A stretch of DNA of 46,606 nt from a virus, in IMG/VR virus record IMGVR_UViG_3300025603_000025, positions 1 through 46,606 of that record; one strand, 5' to 3'. A program made the position numbers and the translations under genes. Under the pieces are notes generated by a model. The model did not search any database and was not told the origin of the DNA. It saw only the letters and a list, made by a program, of their open reading frames with translations. Within the stretch, counting starts at the first letter, position 1. Each line of letters opens with the position of its first letter. Positions 15,703 through 22,269 of this stretch are shown here, one piece after another.

Positions 15703-16536
15703 ATGACAAAAGATCAAGTGTTGGGTTTGTATGTTGGTTGTGCTTTGGGTGATGCCTATGGTGCTCCGTTCGAGTTCATGTATCCAGAGGATGTTGTTGC
15801 ACCCAATGACATGATGTCGGGTGGCTCTCATGGCGTTGACAATGGTGAGTGGACAGATGATACAGCCCTGATGATGTCAGCGTCTGATGCCTACATCAAG
15901 AGCGGTGAGTTCAACCCATCTATGATTGCTAACAACTTCAAGAGTTGGAAAGCATACGGTGACTTCGGCACACGAGATGAGTGCTTTGACATCGGTGCAA
16001 CAACATCCAATGCCATTAGCTTGATGACCCGTGATAATCCATATGCTGGCAGAGCTAACAAGAACGACAGCGGGAATGGTAGTCTGATGCGTATAGCACC
16101 AGCCATTGCTGCCAACCACAACAACAGCCATGCTGCTGTCGGTGAAGCTGTTGCCCTTGCTCTGATGACACACGGTAACAACGACACAGTTAAATACATC
16201 TCTGCCTATGTGGCTCAGATGTTCATTGGCTTTCACAAAGACTTCAAACACCTGCAAAACTGCTGGGACATTCACACTGATGTAGGCACTGGCTCGATCA
16301 TGCACTCTTATGCTGTAACAATGTGGGCAGTACACCGCAGCACCTCATTCAAGCAAGCCATGAAGATGTCTGTGAAGTTGGGCTATGACACTGACACCAA
16401 CTGTGCCATTGTTGGTATGATGTACGGTGGTGTTAATGGCTTCAGCTCTTTGCCAACGGAATGGGTTGAGCAGGTACACCAGATTGATAAGATCAAGTCT
16501 GTTGCTGAGCAGATGTATGTGATTGGTAACAAATGA
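15703..16536 (+). CDS. ADP-ribosylglycohydrolase family protein
   Basis: 277 residues, typical for the DraG/ARH family, which removes ADP-ribose from modified proteins or nucleic acids using two divalent metals. All signature blocks are present: GCALGDAYGAPFEF (12-25), the metal site WTDDT (50-54), GNGSLMRIAP (124-133) and GYDTDT with Asp229 and Asp231. It is therefore probably active. It is coupled by an ATGA overlap to the integrase. Possible roles are reversing host ADP-ribosylation-based defence or resetting the phage's own modification. The target cannot be read from sequence. Confidence 0.9.
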   Translation: MTKDQVLGLYVGCALGDAYGAPFEFMYPEDVVAPNDMMSGGSHGVDNGEWTDDTALMMSASDAYIKSGEFNPSMIANNFKSWKAYGDFGTRDECFDIGATTSNAISLMTRDNPYAGRANKNDSGNGSLMRIAPAIAANHNNSHAAVGEAVALALMTHGNNDTVKYISAYVAQMFIGFHKDFKHLQNCWDIHTDVGTGSIMHSYAVTMWAVHRSTSFKQAMKMSVKLGYDTDTNCAIVGMMYGGVNGFSSLPTEWVEQVHQIDKIKSVAEQMYVIGNK

Positions 16537-17636
16537 TACCGAGTTACATGCAGGTTGTTCAACGTGGGGATGAGACAACCTATCGATACAACCCACCATC
16601 GGATGCAGTTGAGGCAGGTGTTGTCAAGCGTGAACAGCTTGGTACAGACTTGAGCACGGCCTCTGCATATGTTGAAGAGCAAAACATTCTATTGAATGAA
16701 TGGCGTAGGGAGAAAAGATATTTAAAAAACCTAAGTGCAAAGAGCACTGTTGATGACCTGATCAAAAGCTACATCAACAGTCAAACTTTCCTAAGCTTAG
16801 GCGATAAGACACGACAAGACTACGTCTACTACATGAACAGCTGGAAGAAGAGTCGTCTCGGTAGTGTGCCATTACCTAAATCAAAAATAGGAACCATCGT
16901 CACTCCCATGTGCCAACGTATCTATGAAGAACATGCTGATCGTAGCATAAGCATGGCATCACATACGTTGGCAGTGTATCGATTGTTATTTAATTATGCA
17001 ATCAGACATGGCTTCACCAACCACAACCCATTCAGCAAAGTGCAGACACGTAAGCACAAGAGTAGGAAGATTGTGTGGGAGCGTCATCATGTTCGTGCTT
17101 TCCTCAACACAGCGTTCAGTAAGTTTCAATGGCGCAACGTTGGTGTCATTGTTAACATGGCGTATGAGTGGGGACAGCGTCTCGGTGACATGCGAGAGCT
17201 GACATGGGACAGCTACAACTTAGACACTGGTGTGTTGACGTTGACACAAAGCAAACGTGGTGCTAACATTCAAGTTCCAACAAGTGAAGGGTTGCGTAAG
17301 ATGCTAGCTCAACAACATGAAGACTTTGGTTGGCAACCATACATTGCACCCTCACACAGAGTGATACGTGGTGTGGCTAAGCCTTACACGTTGATGTCCC
17401 TCAACCGAATGGGGAACGTTATCATGAAGGAGGCACAGCTACCTGATGAGTTGATGCTCATGGACTTACGCCGCACTGCCATCACTGAGATGGTGGAGGT
17501 TGGTGTTCCCATGTCATCCATCATGGCTGTGAGTGGGCATGCAACTCCTATGTCGCTGAGTCCTTACATTAAACACACCTTGCGTGGTGCAACCAATGCA
17601 CAGCAGATGCGAGGGTTACCGGAGTATTTGATATGA
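16533..17636 (+). CDS. int: tyrosine recombinase / integrase
   Basis: 367 residues: an N-terminal arm-binding region, a core-binding SAM-like domain (about 75-170) and a C-terminal catalytic domain. Catalytic residues visible are Arg216 (GQRLGD), Lys241 (QSKRG hairpin), Arg313 in DLRRT, His336 in SGHAT and Tyr345 in SPYIKHT. The first position of box II, usually His in HxxR, is Met310. Such enzymes integrate phage DNA at att sites. No repressor or excisionase is recognised nearby, so lysogeny is possible but unproven. Confidence 0.9.
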   Translation: MIPSYMQVVQRGDETTYRYNPPSDAVEAGVVKREQLGTDLSTASAYVEEQNILLNEWRREKRYLKNLSAKSTVDDLIKSYINSQTFLSLGDKTRQDYVYYMNSWKKSRLGSVPLPKSKIGTIVTPMCQRIYEEHADRSISMASHTLAVYRLLFNYAIRHGFTNHNPFSKVQTRKHKSRKIVWERHHVRAFLNTAFSKFQWRNVGVIVNMAYEWGQRLGDMRELTWDSYNLDTGVLTLTQSKRGANIQVPTSEGLRKMLAQQHEDFGWQPYIAPSHRVIRGVAKPYTLMSLNRMGNVIMKEAQLPDELMLMDLRRTAITEMVEVGVPMSSIMAVSGHATPMSLSPYIKHTLRGATNAQQMRGLPEYLI

Positions 17637-17645
17637 AAGTAAATA

Positions 17646-18146
17646 TTGTCTAGGGTGTTGATGGCGCTGCTGTTGTTGTTACCAACATCGGCAGATGCTG
17701 TACCATATGCTAAGCAAGCCAAGTGTTTTGCAGACAACCTGCATTACGAAGCAAGGGGTGAAAGCTTAGCGGGTATCAAAGCTGTGGCTAACGTTGTGCT
17801 GAATCGAGTGAAGAGTAAGCGTTGGCCTAATACAATATGTCAAGTGGTGTATCAGCGTAAACAATTTAGTTGGGCCAATTATGCACGAGACAGACACCCC
17901 ACTGGTGTTGCATATACAACACAGGTCATGAGGGTTGTTGCTCTTGCAATGGCGGGTAGGTTGAGAGATAATACACAAACTGCCACCCACTACCACACGT
18001 TAGCTGTCTCTCCATCATGGAACAAGAGGTTGGTTAAGATCAAGGTGATAGGCTTTCATGTCTTCTATCGCTATCCCTTTAAACGAAAAGGAACTGAATG
18101 GAAACATACTCCCAAGGGTATGCTAATGGATATCGAAATCAATTAG
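17646..18146 (+). CDS. secreted SleB-type cell-wall hydrolase
   Basis: 166 residues from TTG at 17646, or 161 from ATG at 17661. A short hydrophobic N-terminus ending in TSADA looks like an export signal. The rest matches the SleB-like Hydrolase_2 domain: NLHYEARGE with the catalytic Glu, AVANVVLNRV, TICQVVYQRKQFSW and a C-terminal HYHTLAVSPSW region. It should cleave peptidoglycan in the periplasm. It is unusual to find it in the early arm directly after the integrase rather than in the late lysis cassette. Confidence 0.82.
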   Translation: MSRVLMALLLLLPTSADAVPYAKQAKCFADNLHYEARGESLAGIKAVANVVLNRVKSKRWPNTICQVVYQRKQFSWANYARDRHPTGVAYTTQVMRVVALAMAGRLRDNTQTATHYHTLAVSPSWNKRLVKIKVIGFHVFYRYPFKRKGTEWKHTPKGMLMDIEIN

Positions 18147-18295
18147 CATTTTGCACAGATAATGATCTATACATGGCAGGGTTTGATGCTGGATCCTTAG
18201 AACTTAAACTAGACATAGAGAAACACAATGAACTACTTAGAAATATTGCAACAAGACATAGCATCACACACTACAATGACAACGATGTCACTTGA
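18098..18295 (+). CDS. small hypothetical protein
   Basis: 65 residues. AAGGA lies 6 bases before the ATG, inside the end of the hydrolase gene (49-bp overlap). The Gly/Tyr-rich start (YSQGYANGYRNQ, YMAGFDAG) resembles short repeated G-(Y/F)-(A/D) motifs of small phage proteins. Function unknown. Confidence 0.5.
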   Translation: METYSQGYANGYRNQLAFCTDNDLYMAGFDAGSLELKLDIEKHNELLRNIATRHSITHYNDNDVT

Positions 18296-18413
18296 GGATC
18301 AACAACAAGTTGTTAGCTGTATTATCCACGATGCAGTGAAGGTGTCGGAGCGAATCAGACGTGACATAGCAGAGCAAGAAGAAGAGCTGTACAAAGTTGG
18401 AGGCACAGACTAA
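18228..18413 (+). CDS. small helical hypothetical protein
   Basis: 61 residues, acidic, predicted coiled-coil. It overlaps the previous frame by 68 bp; the ribosome-binding site (AGAGAAA) is modest. No family recognised. Confidence 0.5.
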   Translation: MNYLEILQQDIASHTTMTTMSLEDQQQVVSCIIHDAVKVSERIRRDIAEQEEELYKVGGTD

Positions 18414-18434
18414 GATGATCAAGGAGAAGAACAC

Positions 18435-18680
18435 ATGAACAGCGAAGAAGTTATTGCAAAGGCACGTGAGGCAATGATGCAACTGTTCACTGACCCCGAG
18501 AACCAGCCTAGTCAGTTCGGTACGGTGACGGTGGAGTACATGAATCGAGAGATTGAAGCCGAGCGTGAGCGCATCTTCGGCGTACTGCTAGACATGCATG
18601 ACAAGACGCAAGGGACGCACAACTACTACCTACACGCAATAATTCACATTAAAACAAGGAGTAACAAATGGCTAAAGTGA
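18435..18680 (+). CDS. small hypothetical protein
   Basis: 81 residues with AAGGAGAAG before the start, a strong ribosome-binding site. Helical and charged with a C-terminal His/Tyr-rich part. It overlaps the next gene by 13 bp. Function unknown. Confidence 0.55.
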   Translation: MNSEEVIAKAREAMMQLFTDPENQPSQFGTVTVEYMNREIEAERERIFGVLLDMHDKTQGTHNYYLHAIIHIKTRSNKWLK

Positions 18681-18868
18681 CAATACTACCTAGGGATGTA
18701 GAGAAGATTAACGAGGTTGTAGAACTAAACAACATTGTGTCTGACATAACAATTGAATGTGATAGCAGCTCAGGTATCGGGTCTATCATAACAATGAGTT
18801 GGGTGACAATATACAATGGTCTCTGTACTACGATGACTGTTAATGTCGCCGATGAAAGTGAGTGGTGA
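18668..18868 (+). CDS. small beta-rich hypothetical protein
   Basis: 66 residues, acidic, mostly predicted beta. AAGGAG precedes the start. Its stop overlaps the next start as TGATG. No family recognised. Confidence 0.55.
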   Translation: MAKVTILPRDVEKINEVVELNNIVSDITIECDSSSGIGSIITMSWVTIYNGLCTTMTVNVADESEW

Positions 18869-19125
18869 TGAACTATGAAGAGATAGGCGCTGAGATGCGT
18901 AATGAAAAGGATGCTTTAATACTGCAAGGGCTTGTTAAAGAGTTCTTTGATAAGTATTTAAATCGCATAGAAGAGAGTGATAGCGGTACTGAGTTCAGCC
19001 CCATTACACTTAGCTGTTGTAGGGTTATGATGTTAGAGCCGTTGAATGATTTATTAACAAAGATGGCAAAGCTGTCTGGTGCAAAAGAGAAGGTGACTTA
19101 TGGACTTAAGGTTAACAATATGTGA
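18868..19125 (+). CDS. small hypothetical protein
   Basis: 85 residues from ATG at 18868; GTG at 18862 is an alternative. Helical, acidic, two adjacent cysteines (SCCRV). It overlaps the next gene by 26 bp. Function unknown. Confidence 0.55.
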   Translation: MNYEEIGAEMRNEKDALILQGLVKEFFDKYLNRIEESDSGTEFSPITLSCCRVMMLEPLNDLLTKMAKLSGAKEKVTYGLKVNNM

Positions 19126-19324
19126 TGATGATGCAGATAAGATTACTGTTTCCAACTTACAGGAGATATTAGAAAACTTACAGCATGGTTTATCTCGTAG
19201 AAAACAAAACGAAGGATTCGCTGTCTTTGATCTAGACAAGAAAAAAGACATTATAGAAATTAAAAAACGAATAAACGCTACTCGTATTATTATTGACTAT
19301 TTTGGAGGATGTATAAATGAATGA
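19100..19324 (+). CDS. small hypothetical protein
   Basis: 74 residues, charged, with a likely helical hairpin (NLQEILENLQHGLSRRKQ). It overlaps both neighbours, in keeping with the coupled microgene block. Function unknown. Confidence 0.55.
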   Translation: MDLRLTICDDDADKITVSNLQEILENLQHGLSRRKQNEGFAVFDLDKKKDIIEIKKRINATRIIIDYFGGCINE

Positions 19325-19661
19325 TGAAGGAACGGGCAACGTAACCCTATTACGTGATAACGTAGATGGCAGTGCTGTTTATCAGTTTGACTTTCCACCA
19401 GAGACAGTATCAGCTTTGACAAGGTTAGGCATACTCACTGCCATAAAGGCAGGGATAGGTGAAGCTAAAAAGCTAGCACCTGACTATGATGCTGTAGAGT
19501 TCACAGAGGAGATTAAAGACCTTGCTGAAGAAGCTGGGTTTAGTATGTGGGAAAATGAAAGCTGGAAGCCAGAGGGTGAGGTAGTGGACTGGGCTAGTAA
19601 GTATGACAAAGAGTTAATAAGGTTTTACCATTTAGTTAAAGAGAAGAATGGTGTGACATAA
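19317..19661 (+). CDS. hypothetical acidic protein
   Basis: 114 residues, strongly acidic, alpha/beta, no membrane segment. GGAGG precedes the start. A DNA-mimic or regulatory role would fit the charge but nothing shows it. It lies directly before the nucleotide-metabolism genes. Confidence 0.6.
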   Translation: MNDEGTGNVTLLRDNVDGSAVYQFDFPPETVSALTRLGILTAIKAGIGEAKKLAPDYDAVEFTEEIKDLAEEAGFSMWENESWKPEGEVVDWASKYDKELIRFYHLVKEKNGVT

Positions 19662-19662
19662 C

Positions 19663-19971
19663 ATGAAGCAACAAAAATCATCGAAAGAAATAATTAATGG
19701 TGTTAAGTATGACAACGATAAACCAGACTACACACTGCTGCCATTCAATGCGGTGGATGAAGTGGTGAAGGTATTGACGTTCGGTGCTAAGAAGTATGAC
19801 CGACACAATTGGAAAAAGGTTGACAACTTGCACCTACGCTATCAGGCTGCTGCTTACAGGCACATGACAGCGTACAGTAAAGGGGAAGTTATTGATGGTG
19901 AGAGTGGACTACCCCACCTTGCACACGCTGTATGTTGTTTGTTATTTTTAATGGAAGCCGAGGAAGTATGA
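19663..19971 (+). CDS. dATP/dGTP diphosphohydrolase-like protein (DUF5664 type)
   Basis: 102 residues. The pattern KYDNDKPDYTLLPFNAVDEV, then VLTFGAKKYDRHNWKK, RHMTAYSKGE and DGESGLPHLAHA matches the phage family described as dATP/dGTP diphosphohydrolase N-terminal domain, an all-alpha NTP pyrophosphatase fold with Glu/Asp/His metal ligands. It would trim purine dNTP pools. It is coupled by an ATGA overlap to thyX. No purZ-like gene is seen, so a 2-aminoadenine genome is not implied. Confidence 0.72.
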   Translation: MKQQKSSKEIINGVKYDNDKPDYTLLPFNAVDEVVKVLTFGAKKYDRHNWKKVDNLHLRYQAAAYRHMTAYSKGEVIDGESGLPHLAHAVCCLLFLMEAEEV

Positions 19972-20588
19972 GTAAAGTTAAACTAGTATGGGCAACACCA
20001 CAAGGTGAAGAGCTTGTTGCTTACATGGCGAGGGTGTCTAACCCAGAAAACCAAGACAACAAAGAAACAGCACCCAAGCTCCTCAAGTATCTAGCTAACA
20101 ATAAACACTGGTCTCCATTTGAAATGGTGAATGTATGTATGGAGATTGAAACAACCAGAGACATTGCTCGGCAGATACTCAGACATAGGAGCTTTTCGTT
20201 TCAAGAATTTAGTCAACGTTATGCAGTGGCTAATGACTACGCTCTGTCTGAGGTGCGTTTGCAGGATGATAAGAACAGGCAGAACTCGCTGCCAACTGAG
20301 GACAGGGAGCTACAGCGGTGGTGGGACGAGATGCAACGCACCTTAATAGCACAGGTTAGGGGTGTCTATGGCGCTGCGCTTAACAACGGCATAGCTAAAG
20401 AGGTAGCGCGTAAGTTGCTGCCTGAAGGATTGACAATGAGTAGGATGTATATGAATGGTACGTTACGTAGCTGGATGCATTACGTTGACATTCGTTGTGA
20501 TGCTGCTACACAGAAAGAGCACCGAGATGTAGCAGATAAATGCAAAGCAATATTAAAGACGGAGTTTCAATCATTATTTAAGGAATGA
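19968..20588 (+). CDS. thyX: flavin-dependent thymidylate synthase
   Basis: 206 residues. Converts dUMP to dTMP with FAD, NADPH and methylenetetrahydrofolate. The ThyX signature RHRSFSFQEFSQRY is intact (residues 72-85), and a C-terminal Arg-rich substrate-binding segment (LRSWMHYVDIRCD) is present. Start chosen at the ATGA overlap with the preceding gene; the longer frame from 19932 is rejected. It supplies dTMP for replication with the downstream nrdA/nrdB genes. Confidence 0.93.
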   Translation: MSKVKLVWATPQGEELVAYMARVSNPENQDNKETAPKLLKYLANNKHWSPFEMVNVCMEIETTRDIARQILRHRSFSFQEFSQRYAVANDYALSEVRLQDDKNRQNSLPTEDRELQRWWDEMQRTLIAQVRGVYGAALNNGIAKEVARKLLPEGLTMSRMYMNGTLRSWMHYVDIRCDAATQKEHRDVADKCKAILKTEFQSLFKE

Positions 20589-22201
20589 ATATGGGGTTTG
20601 CATTAACTCATCAGAAGTGTCTCACTTGCCCCAGCAGTGATGGCTTGTCATACAACGAAGACGGCAGCAGCAAGTGCTTTGTCTGTCACACATATCACCC
20701 ATCCGATGGAACTGTTCAAGTGACCGAACTTAAAAAGAAACCTAAGCAAACTAAAACTCCATCGCAAGTCAAAGAAGATATGGAGGCGGGTTTCATCACT
20801 GGTATCAATGACCGTAAGATTAATATCTCAACATGCGAAACATTCGGTGTTGTTGTAACAGATCGAAGCTACTACTTCCCCTATTACAATGCCGTTAACG
20901 AGTTTATTGGTGCTAAGATTAGGGGTAAGAAGGACAAGACATTTATCAGCGAAGGTCAATGGAGTGATGGAACTTTATTTGGACAGCAGTTGTTCAGCGC
21001 AGGCGGTAAGTATGTAACCATCTACGAAGGTGAGTTTGATGCTATGGCTGGCTATCAGATGACTGGGTCTAAGTGGCCTAGCGTATCTGTTCGCAACGGT
21101 GCTGGCTCTGCATTGCAAAACTGTAAGGACAACTATGAATGGTTGTCATCGTTCGAGAATATCATCGTTTGTTTTGACAACGATGATGCTGGACGTAAGG
21201 CTTCGAGAGAAGTTGCTGAGTTGTTCGGTGGCAAGAGTAAGCTATTCAAGGGCATGAACAACTACAAGGATGCTTGTGACTTCCTAATAGGGGGAGAGAA
21301 GGACTTATTTGTTCAGCAGTGGTGGAAGGCTGATCAGCACACACCGGATGGAATTGTTAGCGGTACATCTCTTTGGGACTTAGTTAGTACACCGCTTGAA
21401 CCAGCACAGTGTAGCTATCCGTGGGAAGGGTTGAATAACATGACCTATGGTATACGTCACGGTGAGCTGGTGACAATCACTGCTGGTAGTGGATTGGGTA
21501 AGAGTCAGTTGTTGCGAGAAATTGTATGGCATTTATTACAGAACATTGACGACAACATTGGCTTGATGTTCTTAGAGGAAAGCATTCGCAAGACTGGCTT
21601 GTCTATGATGTCATTGGCTGCTAACGTTCCGATGCACCTGCCAGACACACCGACCACTGACAAAGAAAGACGTGATGCTTATGAAGCTACGCTCGGCACT
21701 GGTCGTCTGTTCTTATTCGATCACTTCGGCAGCACAAGCGTTGACAACATCGTTAATCGTGTGCGATACTTGGCTAAGGCTTTGTCATGCAAGTATATCT
21801 TTGTGGATCACATCTCAATCATTGTGTCAGCACAAGAGAGTGGTGATGAGCGCAAGGCTATTGACGAGATTATGACGAAGCTTCGTATGCTGGTTCAAGA
21901 AACTAACATTGCTTTGTTTGTGGTGTCACACCTTAAGCGTCCTGAGGGTAGGGGACACGAAGAAGGTGCAGCAACATCTCTTGCTCAGTTAAGAGGTAGT
22001 GGTTCGATTGCACAGCTTAGTGATATGGTTATTGGAGCAGAGAGAGACGGTCAAGCTGAAGACTTAACCGTTCGTAATACAACACACGTTCGTGTTCTAA
22101 AGAATCGTTTCAGTGGTACAACAGGGCCAGCATGTAGCTTGCTCTACACCAAAGAAACTGGAAGGATGTTAGAATACGAACCAATCGAAGACGTTCTTTA
22201 A
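20585..22201 (+). CDS. primase-helicase (T7 gp4-like)
   Basis: 538 residues, close to T7 gp4. N-terminal zinc-binding motif with Cys12, Cys15, Cys31 and Cys34. A TOPRIM primase core follows, with YEGEFDAMAG and CFDNDDAGRKA. The C-terminal RecA-like hexameric helicase has Walker A TAGSGLGKS (299-307), a Walker B region at YIFVDHISI, and SHLKRP with the RGSGSIAQLSD segment. It should unwind the fork and lay down primers. It overlaps thyX by 4 bp. Confidence 0.93.
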   Translation: MNMGFALTHQKCLTCPSSDGLSYNEDGSSKCFVCHTYHPSDGTVQVTELKKKPKQTKTPSQVKEDMEAGFITGINDRKINISTCETFGVVVTDRSYYFPYYNAVNEFIGAKIRGKKDKTFISEGQWSDGTLFGQQLFSAGGKYVTIYEGEFDAMAGYQMTGSKWPSVSVRNGAGSALQNCKDNYEWLSSFENIIVCFDNDDAGRKASREVAELFGGKSKLFKGMNNYKDACDFLIGGEKDLFVQQWWKADQHTPDGIVSGTSLWDLVSTPLEPAQCSYPWEGLNNMTYGIRHGELVTITAGSGLGKSQLLREIVWHLLQNIDDNIGLMFLEESIRKTGLSMMSLAANVPMHLPDTPTTDKERRDAYEATLGTGRLFLFDHFGSTSVDNIVNRVRYLAKALSCKYIFVDHISIIVSAQESGDERKAIDEIMTKLRMLVQETNIALFVVSHLKRPEGRGHEEGAATSLAQLRGSGSIAQLSDMVIGAERDGQAEDLTVRNTTHVRVLKNRFSGTTGPACSLLYTKETGRMLEYEPIEDVL

Positions 22202-22210
22202 GGAAACAAA

Positions 22211-22267
22211 ATGCTAGCAACTATACTTTTATTCTCAATGTTTGTACTACTCCGTTCGATTGGTTGA
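22211..22267 (+). CDS. possible 18-residue hydrophobic leader peptide
   Basis: Sequence MLATILLFSMFVLLRSIG, preceded by TTCTTTAAGGAAACAAA, a close variant of the palindromic ribosome-binding sites of the first early genes. It ends 2 bp before the DNA polymerase start, so it could couple polymerase translation or be a membrane microprotein. It could also be chance. Confidence 0.35.
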   Translation: MLATILLFSMFVLLRSIG

Positions 22268-22269
22268 TC

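Noticed and set aside
19663-19971. Evidence for a 2-aminoadenine (Z) genome
   Set aside because: No PurZ-like adenylosuccinate synthetase relative is present, and the diphosphohydrolase family also occurs in ordinary phages.
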